DNA of 9,238 nucleotides from Chloroflexota bacterium (GTDB taxonomy: Bacteria > Chloroflexota > Dormibacteria > CF-121). Position numbers and translations under genes: made by a program. The stretch spans positions 1 through 9,238 of the forward strand of contig VBEQ01000128.1 of the NCBI GenBank assembly GCA_005881235.1. Direction: 5' to 3'. Shown piece after piece: positions 1-5,778 of the stretch (position 1 is its first letter; every line of letters begins with the position of its first letter). Below the pieces are notes generated by a model that saw only the letters and a list, made by a program, of their open reading frames with translations, searched no databases and had not been told where the DNA came from.

Positions 1-601
1 CCCGGAAGGTGAATCGGACCTCGGCGCCGATGACGTTGACGTGCCGGTTGCGCAGCGTTGTCAATCCATACGAGCCATTCTCTTTTCGATACTCGTCATT
101 CCCGACGCGGATTCGGGTGTCTTCGAGCAGGCGAACGATGGTCGCCAGCACTTTCTCCCTTGGCATGCCGGGTCGTTCGAGGTCACGGTCGGTGTGTTCG
201 CGGATTTTCGGCAGCGACTCGGCGAAGGCGAGCATGCGGTCGTACTTGACGGCGTCGCGGACCTCGCGCCAGCGGGGGTGGTAGCGATATTGCTTGCGCC
301 CGCGCGCGTCGCGCCCGGTCGCCTGGAGGTGGCCACGGGGGTCGGGACAGATCCAGACATCGGTCCAGGCGGGCGGGATGGCGAGCCGCTTGATCCGGTG
401 GATCGTCTCCGAGTCTCGGACGGTGCGGCCGTCCGTATCCAGATAGGTGAACCCCTTCCCCACCCGCTTCCGCCGGATTCCCGGAGATTGGTCGGGCACG
501 TAGCGCAGCCCCGCGGCCCGGGCCGACGCCATCGGGTCGACCAGCTCCGCCGCATCGGCCGAGGGGCTCCCCTGCCGGGGCTCAGAAACGGCGAGCGCCA
601 T
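1..601 (-). CDS. DNA topoisomerase IB, N-terminal part (cut by window edge)
   Basis: The gene encodes a virus-type (poxvirus/Deinococcus-like) type IB DNA topoisomerase, which relaxes supercoils by nicking and rejoining one strand through a 3'-phosphotyrosine. The first 200 residues are present. Residues about 32-75 (GLRYVPDQSPGIRRKRVGKG, then FTYLDTDGRT and IKRLAIPPAW) and 80-110 (DVWICPDPRGHLQATGRDAR) are the family's conserved N-terminal DNA-binding part. Residues 163-186 (RIRVGNDEYRKENGSYGLTT, then LRNRH) hold the conserved catalytic arginine equivalent to vaccinia R130, at about R165. The catalytic lysine, second arginine, histidine and tyrosine lie beyond the window. The ATG at 601 is the start because an in-frame TGA lies 21 bases upstream; a weak AAGGG precedes it. 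The gene diverges from the small membrane protein at 702. The family call is firm. Whether the gene is complete cannot be judged here. Confidence 0.93.
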   Translation of the reverse strand, partial: MALAVSEPRQGSPSADAAELVDPMASARAAGLRYVPDQSPGIRRKRVGKGFTYLDTDGRTVRDSETIHRIKRLAIPPAWTDVWICPDPRGHLQATGRDARGRKQYRYHPRWREVRDAVKYDRMLAFAESLPKIREHTDRDLERPGMPREKVLATIVRLLEDTRIRVGNDEYRKENGSYGLTTLRNRHVNVIGAEVRFTFR

Positions 602-608
602 TCGACCC

Positions 609-637
609 TTGACTCTTTGTCATTGCTGACCCATGAT
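609..637 (+). promoter_or_regulatory. Candidate sigma-70-type promoter for the small membrane protein gene
   Basis: TTGACT at 609-614 matches TTGACA at 5 of 6 positions. After a 17-base spacer, CATGAT at 632-637 matches TATAAT at 4 of 6. Transcription would begin near 644, giving a leader of about 58 bases before the TTG start at 702. The motif sits in the divergent gap next to the topoisomerase start. This is motif matching only, and host promoter preferences are unknown. Confidence 0.35.
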
Positions 638-640
638 AGA

Positions 641-657
641 TGATATCGTTAATATCA
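641..657. promoter_or_regulatory. Inverted repeat, possible operator at the transcription start
   Basis: TGATATCGTTAATATCA has perfect 6-base arms (TGATAT and ATATCA) around a 5-base centre. It overlaps the start point predicted from the promoter at 609-637 and lies between the divergent topoisomerase IB and membrane-protein genes, which is where a repressor would bind. AT-rich ATATC-type dyads are used by several repressor families, for example PadR-like proteins, but no regulator gene is present to support a specific name. It is also an AT-rich patch in a G+C-rich genome, which makes it stand out. Confidence 0.35.
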
Positions 658-689
658 AGTCTGGGCCAAATGCGATGGGGCCATCTAAC

Positions 690-695
690 GGAGGT
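690..695 (+). promoter_or_regulatory. Shine-Dalgarno GGAGGT that fixes the TTG start at 702
   Basis: GGAGGT lies 6 bases upstream of TTG at 702-704. This near-perfect ribosome binding site argues for a start at 702 rather than at the in-frame ATG at 633. The ATG lies ahead of the predicted transcription start and would add 23 residues unlike the family's hydrophobic N-terminus. Confidence 0.8.
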
Positions 696-701
696 GCACT
701 C

Positions 702-914
702 TTGGCGAGTTTGATCTGGACGATCGTCGCGGTTCTCGTGATCCTCTGGCTGCTCGGTATCGGCTTTCACATCGGCGGCACTCTCATCTTCCTGTTGCTC
801 GTGTTGGCGATCATCGGCGTCGTCTACAACTTGCTGGCGGGCGGCATGTACGGCGGCACCCGGCACCACCACCACACCACCGAGGTGACCGAGGTCGAGC
901 ACACGGACGTCTGA
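702..914 (+). CDS. Small two-helix membrane protein, lmo0937 family
   Basis: This is a 70-residue protein. It has two hydrophobic segments, about residues 4-22 and 26-44, joined by a short GFHIGG turn, and then a polar tail. The pattern of a W near the N-terminus, LWLLG, FHIGG, a run of L/I/V, and YNLL is that of the lmo0937 family of small inner-membrane proteins, which are widespread, are often stress-associated and have no assigned biochemical role. Unusually, the tail carries four consecutive histidines (residues 55-58) followed by a threonine- and glutamate-rich stretch (TTEVTEVEHTDV), which could bind metal. The start is TTG, chosen from the Shine-Dalgarno at 690-695. The gene has its own candidate promoter and an intrinsic terminator 18 bases after the stop, so it is probably monocistronic. 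The family call comes from remembered motif shape, so it is fairly sure rather than certain. Confidence 0.8.
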   Translation: MASLIWTIVAVLVILWLLGIGFHIGGTLIFLLLVLAIIGVVYNLLAGGMYGGTRHHHHTTEVTEVEHTDV

Positions 915-932
915 CGGCGGCGCGGCGGGATG

Positions 933-956
933 AGCGGCCCCCGGGCCGCTTTTTTT
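933..956 (+). terminator. Rho-independent terminator after the small membrane protein gene
   Basis: AGCGGCCC (933-940) and GGGCCGCT (943-950) form a perfect 8-bp G+C-rich stem with a very tight centre. The innermost pair probably opens to give a 4-base loop. A run of seven T residues follows at 950-956. It ends the transcript of the gene at 702-914 and insulates it from the three-gene group starting at 1028. Confidence 0.9.
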
Positions 957-1014
957 GTTGGTCGGAGCCGTCTACAATTTGCCCAGCCGGCCCCGCGGGC
1001 ACCACGCCGAGGCC

Positions 1015-1023
1015 GAGGAGGTG
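1015..1023 (+). promoter_or_regulatory. Shine-Dalgarno for the 53-residue gene
   Basis: GAGGAGGTG lies 4 bases before the ATG at 1028. It is one of the strongest ribosome binding sites in the window and is the main evidence that this short reading frame is translated. Confidence 0.75.
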
Positions 1024-1027
1024 GGGA

Positions 1028-1189
1028 ATGGACGACAGCGAGTTCCTGAAGCTCTTGACCCACATCCACGACGAGATGCTGGAAGTGGTCAAAGAACAAC
1101 ACCCCGCCCACGAGCAATTCGCCGCCTGGCTGCTGGGACAGATCGAAGGGCGGCTTCGGATGCGCATCGGCACCGTCAAGACGCCCTGA
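1028..1189 (+). CDS. 53-residue hypothetical protein, first gene of the protease group
   Basis: This is a short gene encoding a 53-residue soluble protein that I do not recognise. It begins MDDSEFLKLLTHIHDEML and is rich in E, H, K and L, with heptad-like hydrophobic spacing over residues 5-46, so one or two amphipathic helices are likely. There is no signal peptide and no membrane segment. The C-terminus is basic (EGRLRMRIGTVK). Support for it being real is the strong GAGGAGGTG ribosome site, third-position G/C bias in this frame, and the stop lying only 2 bases before the ATG of the Clp_N-M50 gene, so the two are probably translationally coupled. It could be an adaptor or regulator of that protease, but this is inferred from position only. 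An alternative is a short upstream frame that merely delivers ribosomes to the next gene. Confidence 0.7.
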   Translation: MDDSEFLKLLTHIHDEMLEVVKEQHPAHEQFAAWLLGQIEGRLRMRIGTVKTP

Positions 1190-1191
1190 AC

Positions 1192-2478
1192 ATGGCGACC
1201 ACGCCGCAGCCGATGGGCGGAGGCCTAACCGAAGGGTGGACGCTGAAGCAGATCGGCAAGGAGATCCCCCTCACCGACTCCGCCCGGGACGTCCTCGAGA
1301 TGGCGCAGCGATTCGCGGCGCAAGTCGGGGCAACCACCGTCGAGCCGGTGCATGTGCTCTGCGGCATCGTCTTCCAACCCCGGAATAGCGCGCGGCGGGC
1401 ACTCGAAGCGATGGGTGCGGACATGGCGCAGCTCGAGTCCCTTCGCGCCGCGGGGAGCGGCGCCGCGCCGTCGTCCTGGAAGGCGATGCCGATCGGGACC
1501 ACCACCCGCTACATGCTCAACCACGCTCACCGCGAAGCCGAGCAGCTGGGCCACTACCGGGTCGATCCGCTTCACATGCTGCTCGCCCTGCTTTACAAGG
1601 ACTCGACCCCCACGGCCGAGATCCTGGAGAAGGCCGGCGTGACCTTCTACGCGCTGCGCCAGTATCTGACGACGCCCGGCTCGGTGAGCAAGAGTCTGCG
1701 CAACCGCCCACTCCCCGCGCTGGATGGCGCGGCGCGCGTGAGCCCGGCCTTCGCCATCCCGGCCGGCGCGATGATCATTGGAGGCGCGGGACTCTGGTCG
1801 GGGGCCGCCCCGGGCCTGACGCTCCCGCTCAGCATCCTGCTCGTGGTCGGTGGCTGGGTCACCTCGCTCTGCATTCACGAGTTCGGCCACGCCTTCATCG
1901 CCTACCTGGGTGGCGACCGATCGGTCGCATCGGCCGGCTACCTCTCATTGAACCCCCTTAAGTACACGCATCCGGTGCTCAGCATCGCGCTGCCGATCGT
2001 GTTCCTGCTCATCGGCGGCATCGGGCTGCCGGGCGGCGCCGTCTATCTCAATGAGCGTGCCATCCGCAACGATCGCTGGCGCAGTTTCGCCTCCGCTGCC
2101 GGTCCACTCGGCAACCTTCTGTTTGCGGTGCTGATCGGATGGCCGTTCCTGGTGTTCCGCGGCGCGCCGCCCTTCGGCGACTTCCACTTCTGGGCGGCGC
2201 TTGCCTTCCTCGTCTTCCTGCAGGTCACCGCGGTGGTGCTGAACCTGATTCCGATTCCGCCGTTTGACGGTTTCGGAATCATCGCGCCCTGGCTCTCGAT
2301 CGAACTGCGCATCCTCGCCAGCCGGCTCGGGATGCTGCCCATGCTGCTTCTCTTCTTCCTGCTGTGGCAGGGCGGACCGATAAGCGCCGTCTTCTGGAAC
2401 GCTGTCTACAGCCTGACCAACCTGGTCAACGTGCCGGAATACCTCGTCTATCTCGGCCAGCACCAGTTCCTCCCGTGA
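1192..2478 (+). CDS. Clp N-terminal domain fused to M50 (site-2 type) intramembrane metalloprotease
   Basis: This is a 428-residue membrane protein with two parts. Residues about 28-90 and 100-162 are two Clp N-terminal (ClpA/ClpC R-type) repeats; TDSARDVLEMAQRFA and TTTRYMLNHAHREAEQLG are their first helices, and EPVHVLCGIV and DPLHMLLALL the LLxAL-like cores. In ClpA and ClpC this domain binds adaptors or substrates. From residue 185 on there are several membrane segments (about 187-222, 263-282, 303-324, 333-352, 380-393). The zinc site HEFGH is at 229-233, NPLKYTHP at 254-261, AGPLGN at 303-308, and NLIPIPPFDGF at 351-361, whose aspartate is the third zinc ligand. This is the M50/SpoIVFB-like layout and all key residues are present. 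It should cut membrane-spanning or membrane-associated proteins, with the Clp_N part choosing substrates (inference). The ATG at 1192 is used; there is no clear Shine-Dalgarno, so coupling to the gene ending at 1189 is likely. Confidence 0.9.
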   Translation: MATTPQPMGGGLTEGWTLKQIGKEIPLTDSARDVLEMAQRFAAQVGATTVEPVHVLCGIVFQPRNSARRALEAMGADMAQLESLRAAGSGAAPSSWKAMPIGTTTRYMLNHAHREAEQLGHYRVDPLHMLLALLYKDSTPTAEILEKAGVTFYALRQYLTTPGSVSKSLRNRPLPALDGAARVSPAFAIPAGAMIIGGAGLWSGAAPGLTLPLSILLVVGGWVTSLCIHEFGHAFIAYLGGDRSVASAGYLSLNPLKYTHPVLSIALPIVFLLIGGIGLPGGAVYLNERAIRNDRWRSFASAAGPLGNLLFAVLIGWPFLVFRGAPPFGDFHFWAALAFLVFLQVTAVVLNLIPIPPFDGFGIIAPWLSIELRILASRLGMLPMLLLFFLLWQGGPISAVFWNAVYSLTNLVNVPEYLVYLGQHQFLP

Positions 2479-3857
2479 TCGGAGAGCGAGCGGAGACCAG
2501 GGCGCTGCAGGCCCTGGACACCGACGCCTGCATCAAGCTGGCCCAGGATCTCGTCCGCGTCCCATCGGTGACGGGCAACGAGCGCGCCGTGCAGGACCTC
2601 GTCGCGCTGACGCTCGAGGAGGCCGGCCTCGGGGTCGACCGGTTCGAGGCCGACGTGAGCCGGCTCAAGGCCCATCCGCGCTTTCCGGGAATGGAGGTGG
2701 AGCGCACCGAGGCCGTGCTGGTGGCCGGCCTGCTCGGTCAGACGGGCGAGCGTTCGCTGATCCTCAACGGTCATGTCGATGTCGTCCCTGTCGGCGACCG
2801 CCAGGCCTGGCATGCCTCCCCCTGGTCTGCCCACATTCAGGCCGGGCGGCTGTACGGCCGCGGCGCGTGCGACATGAAGTCGGGACTCGCGGTCGGCATC
2901 AGCGCCGCCGCGGCCCTCAAGAAGAGCGGGTTGCCCCTACGCGGTCGTCTCATCGTGCAAAGCGTCGTGGGCGAGGAGGACGGCGGCATCGGCACCTTTG
3001 CCATGGCGGACCGCGGCTACCGAGCGGATGCGGCGTATGTGCTGGAACCCACCCGGCTACGGCTGATCCCCGCTCAGGCGGGGGCCCTGTCGTTCCGGCT
3101 GCGGATCAGCGGGCGCTCGGCCCATGCGTCGGTTCGCTACGAGGGCGTGAGCGCCATCGAGAAGTTCGAGCTCGTCGAGGCGCGGCTCCGGCAGCTGGAG
3201 CGCGAATTGAATCAAAAACCCCATGCCCTCTTCCAGGACTACCCGATTGCCTATGCCCTCAACGTTGGCCGGCTTCGGTCGGGTTCATGGTCGTCGACCG
3301 TTCCCGACGAGCTGGAGTGCGAGGGTCGCGTGGGCGTTCCGGTCGGCATGGCCTCCGCGGAGGTGCGCCGTCAGTTCGCGGCGGCCCTCGCCGATGCCGC
3401 GCAGCGCGATGGTTGGCTGACCGAGCATCCGCCGCAGCTGGAGTGGTACGGTCGCGTGGGCGTTCCGGTCGGCATGGCCTCCGCGGAGGTGCGCCGTCAG
3501 TTCGCGGCGGCCCTCGCCGATGCCGCGCAGCGCGATGGTTGGCTGACCGAGCATCCGCCGCAGCTGGAGTGGTACGGCGGACAGTTCGATGCGGTCGAGG
3601 TTGATGCTGATCTTCCGGCGTTCGCGGCGCTCCGCGCCGCGCACGCGCAGGAGTTCGACGTCCCGCCCGAGCTCGTAGGCGCCCCCTATGGGTCCGACAT
3701 GCGGCTGCTGGTGCACGAAGCCGAGACGCCCGCCATCCTCTATGGTCCCGGCGACATCCGCCAGGCGCACGCGACCGATGAATGGATCGCCGTGGACGAA
3801 ATCGTGCAGGCGGCCCGTGTCGTTACCGCAGCGGCAGCCCGATATCTCGCGGCCTGA
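2475..3857 (+). CDS. M20 family metallopeptidase / deacylase (ArgE-DapE-ACY1 type) with internal duplication
   Basis: This is a 460-residue cytoplasmic two-zinc hydrolase of the acetylornithine deacetylase/succinyl-diaminopimelate desuccinylase family, which cleaves amide bonds of N-acyl amino acids or small peptides. The catalytic set is complete: NGHVDVVP (H100, D102), GRGACDMKSG (D133), VGEEDGG (base E167, ligand E168), LEPT (E191), GRSAHAS (lid-domain H217), GAPYGSDMR at 402-410 and H432 in RQAHATDEW. Residues 284-325 are repeated exactly as 326-367, so the strand-helix unit that closes the lid domain occurs twice. Without one copy the length is 418, close to the usual size. The start is GTG at 2475, overlapping the protease stop as GTGA, so translation is coupled. 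Exact substrate is not deducible; ArgE or DapE would only be guesses. Activity with the extra 42 residues is uncertain. Confidence 0.9.
   Translation: MIGERAETRALQALDTDACIKLAQDLVRVPSVTGNERAVQDLVALTLEEAGLGVDRFEADVSRLKAHPRFPGMEVERTEAVLVAGLLGQTGERSLILNGHVDVVPVGDRQAWHASPWSAHIQAGRLYGRGACDMKSGLAVGISAAAALKKSGLPLRGRLIVQSVVGEEDGGIGTFAMADRGYRADAAYVLEPTRLRLIPAQAGALSFRLRISGRSAHASVRYEGVSAIEKFELVEARLRQLERELNQKPHALFQDYPIAYALNVGRLRSGSWSSTVPDELECEGRVGVPVGMASAEVRRQFAAALADAAQRDGWLTEHPPQLEWYGRVGVPVGMASAEVRRQFAAALADAAQRDGWLTEHPPQLEWYGGQFDAVEVDADLPAFAALRAAHAQEFDVPPELVGAPYGSDMRLLVHEAETPAILYGPGDIRQAHATDEWIAVDEIVQAARVVTAAAARYLAA
3324..3575 (+). repeat. Perfect 126-bp tandem duplication inside the M20 gene
   Basis: Copy 1 is 3324-3449 and copy 2 is 3450-3575, identical at every base by direct comparison. 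The unit is 42 codons (GRVGVPVGMASAEVRRQFAA at its start, HPPQLEWY at its end) and keeps the frame. The 10-mer AGCTGGAGTG occurs at 3310, 3436 and 3562, each 126 bases apart. Outside the exact copies, the four bases after it are CGAG at the first site and GTAC at the other two. Short direct repeats flanking the original unit fit duplication by replication slippage. Complete identity means the event is recent or an assembly error. Confidence 0.97.
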
Positions 3858-5364
3858 CCTCGGCCCCGGCCGCACCCAAAAGGCCGCCCATCCAGGACCG
3901 CGCCAGCGAAAACGCGAGGCGTCGCGCCATCGACTCCCCGGTATCTCCTCTTTCGAGGCGGGCCTTGCGCGCCAGGTCGATCGCCTCGTCGCGCTCGGGC
4001 GCCTGCAGCCGCTCGAGTTCCGCGCCCAGGGCGTCGAGCGCGTCACCTTTACCCAGCACGCGCAACACATCCAGCGCCAGCACGTTCGTCGTCCCTTCCC
4101 AGATCGGTAGCACCTGGGCATCGCGAAGCAGGCGCGGCAGTCCCGTGTCCTCCATGTAGCCCTGACCGCCGAAGCACTCGATCGCCTCTGACGCGACCGC
4201 CACGGCTTGCTTGGCCGTGTACAGCTTGGCCAGGGCAATGCCGACTCGGAACAGGGCCAACTCGGTGGCGTCGGCCGAGGAGGCCTCGATCCGGCCGAGC
4301 AGCTGGGCCATTCGCATCGTGAGATAGAGAGCGCCATCCGCCTCGGCGGCCATCTGGGCCAGCACCTCACGATGCAGCGGGTGCGCCTCGAGTTTTCGGC
4401 CGAAGGCCTCCCGTTGGCCGGCGTACGCGCTCGCCAGCATGACCGCCCGGCGCATGATCCCAGCGGCGGTGATGGCATTGTGCAGCCGGGTGATGTTGAG
4501 CATGGCGGTCATCTGCGCGAAGCCTCGCTCCGCCGCGCCGACCAGCTCAGCGTGCGCCCCCTCCAGAGTGACCTCACCGGTTGCCATCGCGCGAGTGCCA
4601 AGTTTGTCCTTGAGCCGATCGATGCGATAGCGATTGCGGCTACCGTCCGGACCATCATGGCGGACCAGGAAGAGCGCCAGCCCGCGCGTCCCAGGCGCCG
4701 CGCCTTCCGGTCGAGCCAGGGCCAGCGCGACCTCGCACCCAATGTTGGAGCAGAAGAACTTCTGCCCGAAGAGGCGCCAGCGATCGCCATCACGTTTGGC
4801 GACGACGGCGTTTTGCCCCACGTCGGAGCCGCCCTGTCGTTCGGTCATCCACTGACCCGACGTCCACGCTTCGCCGGGATTTCGGCTGATCAAGTGCTCG
4901 AGCACCTCACGCGCCTGGCCGACGCCGCCGGCATCGCTCAGCAGGCGGGCAGCGCCATCGGTCATCGCGACCGGACATAAATAGGTTGCGGTCGAGGGCG
5001 CAAACAGGTAGCAGAGGGCGGCCTGCACCAGGCGGGCGTCATCGCGGGTGCGGCCGGCCGTATCAGTTTCGTAGGCGAGTCCGACCAGCCCGCTCCGCGC
5101 CGCGACGGCGGCGAGCCGGCGCCAAGCATCCGGGTAGACGACCTCGTCGACGCGATTGCCCCAGCCGTCGAATTGCCGCAACACCGCGGGCTGCCGCTCG
5201 CAGGCATCGCCCCACACCTGCAGGTCGCCGGCAGCGGCCTGCCCCATGTCGGCCAAGGCTGGTTCCGCCACGGCCATCGTCTGCGGCGACAACCATGCTC
5301 CGAGCAGCGAGCGGAGCGTCGTATCGGCACGCCAGGTGTTCTGCGGAAGTAGCTCCCCTGTCAA
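3823..5364 (-). CDS. Acyl-CoA dehydrogenase family protein, AidB-like
   Basis: This is a 513-residue flavoprotein. FAD-dependent acyl-CoA dehydrogenases oxidise acyl-CoA thioesters at the alpha-beta bond; the AidB branch also includes a stress protein linked to alkylation resistance. Visible motifs are WMTERQGGSDVG (172-183, FAD/substrate loop), KLGTRAM (254-260), LHNAITAAGIMRRA (294-307), ECFGGQGYMED (396-406) and IWEGTTNVLALD (421-432), with E423 at the catalytic-base position. The N-terminal region with FDGWGNRVDEVVY at 65-77 and the length over 500 fit AidB better than ordinary short-chain enzymes of about 380 residues. The start is TTG at 5364, directly after the TAG of the upstream gene and in the same frame; no later ATG fits before residue 30. 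There is no clear Shine-Dalgarno, so re-initiation is likely. Its 3' end overlaps the M20 gene by 35 bp tail to tail. Substrate unknown. Confidence 0.9.
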   Translation of the reverse strand: MTGELLPQNTWRADTTLRSLLGAWLSPQTMAVAEPALADMGQAAAGDLQVWGDACERQPAVLRQFDGWGNRVDEVVYPDAWRRLAAVAARSGLVGLAYETDTAGRTRDDARLVQAALCYLFAPSTATYLCPVAMTDGAARLLSDAGGVGQAREVLEHLISRNPGEAWTSGQWMTERQGGSDVGQNAVVAKRDGDRWRLFGQKFFCSNIGCEVALALARPEGAAPGTRGLALFLVRHDGPDGSRNRYRIDRLKDKLGTRAMATGEVTLEGAHAELVGAAERGFAQMTAMLNITRLHNAITAAGIMRRAVMLASAYAGQREAFGRKLEAHPLHREVLAQMAAEADGALYLTMRMAQLLGRIEASSADATELALFRVGIALAKLYTAKQAVAVASEAIECFGGQGYMEDTGLPRLLRDAQVLPIWEGTTNVLALDVLRVLGKGDALDALGAELERLQAPERDEAIDLARKARLERGDTGESMARRLAFSLARSWMGGLLGAAGAEVRPRDIGLPLR

Positions 5365-5778
5365 CTAGATCATCTGGCCCGTCACGGTGACCGGCTGGAT
5401 TTTGAAGGTGACGCGGTGCTCGCCGGGTTCCAGCTCGCGGAAGGGCTTGCCGGTGTAGCGATGGGCCAGCCGGCCGATGAACTCGGCCGTCGGGTCGGGA
5501 ATCAGGCTCACCAGGCGGCCCTTGATCTGCGCGTAGCGGTCCGGGGTTTTCGGATCGACCAGCAGCATCGTCAACTCTCGGTCGCGCTGTAGATTCTTGG
5601 GCCAGAGACGGCCGGTGTTGCTGTTGAGCCAGAAGAAACCATCTTTGAGCTCGAACCAGACGGGGTTCAGCTGGACCGAGCCATCGTCCCGCTTGGTCCC
5701 GAGGACGACCAGGATTGGCAGGGCCGCGAGCTTCCGGACCGCGGGGCTCAGCGCCGACGCCTTCTTAGCGCCAGCCAT
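5365..5778 (-). CDS. PPOX-fold (pyridoxamine oxidase-like / F420-dependent type) protein, second copy
   Basis: This is a 137-residue split-barrel protein of the pyridoxamine-phosphate-oxidase-like superfamily, members of which bind FMN or coenzyme F420 as dimers. Conserved points are LGTKRDDGSV (26-35), NPVWFE (38-43), GFFWLNSNTGR (47-57), KNLQRDRELTMLLVDPK (61-77) and RYAQIKGR (81-88), a pattern typical of the TIGR03618/Rv1155-like group. It is a paralogue of the preceding gene, sharing about ten motif blocks in order. It starts at ATG 5778, 14 bases inside that gene, and ends TAG immediately before the TTG of the dehydrogenase. A short lysine-containing N-terminal extension (AGAKKASALSPAVRKL) distinguishes it. 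Cofactor and substrate cannot be fixed by eye; F420 reductase, FMN oxidase and haem-binding relatives share the fold. Confidence 0.85.
   Translation of the reverse strand: MAGAKKASALSPAVRKLAALPILVVLGTKRDDGSVQLNPVWFELKDGFFWLNSNTGRLWPKNLQRDRELTMLLVDPKTPDRYAQIKGRLVSLIPDPTAEFIGRLAHRYTGKPFRELEPGEHRVTFKIQPVTVTGQMI

Noticed and set aside
41..643. 200-codon plus-strand frame over the topoisomerase IB region
   Set aside because: The minus strand encodes an unmistakable topoisomerase IB N-terminus across the same bases.
973..978. TACAAT as a -10 box for the three-gene unit
   Set aside because: It is a good -10 match, but no convincing -35 lies 16-18 bases upstream, where only the terminator T tract is found. 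The promoter is probably nearby but I cannot place it.
818..982. Similar stretches around CGTCTACAA at about 821 and 969, suggesting a decayed second copy of the small membrane gene
   Set aside because: Similarity covers only about 20 bases with several mismatches and does not extend, so chance is more likely.
955..1191. 79-residue N-terminal extension of the Clp_N-M50 protein starting in the terminator T tract
   Set aside because: The extension is arginine-rich nonsense overlapping the well-supported 53-residue gene in another frame, and its start lies inside the terminator. The ATG at 1192 is better.
2364..2474. 37-residue upstream extension of the M20 protein
   Set aside because: It overlaps the conserved C-terminal membrane part of the protease and reads as unstructured R/P-rich sequence. 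GTG at 2475 gives the normal family N-terminus and a GTGA overlap.
3285..4478. 397-codon minus-strand frame crossing the M20 duplication and the dehydrogenase
   Set aside because: It is the shadow of two well-supported genes. It repeats only because the 126-bp unit is a multiple of three, and its translation has no family features.
4207..4980. 257-codon plus-strand frame opposite the acyl-CoA dehydrogenase
   Set aside because: Antisense shadow; the dehydrogenase motifs run uninterrupted on the other strand and there is no ribosome site before this frame.
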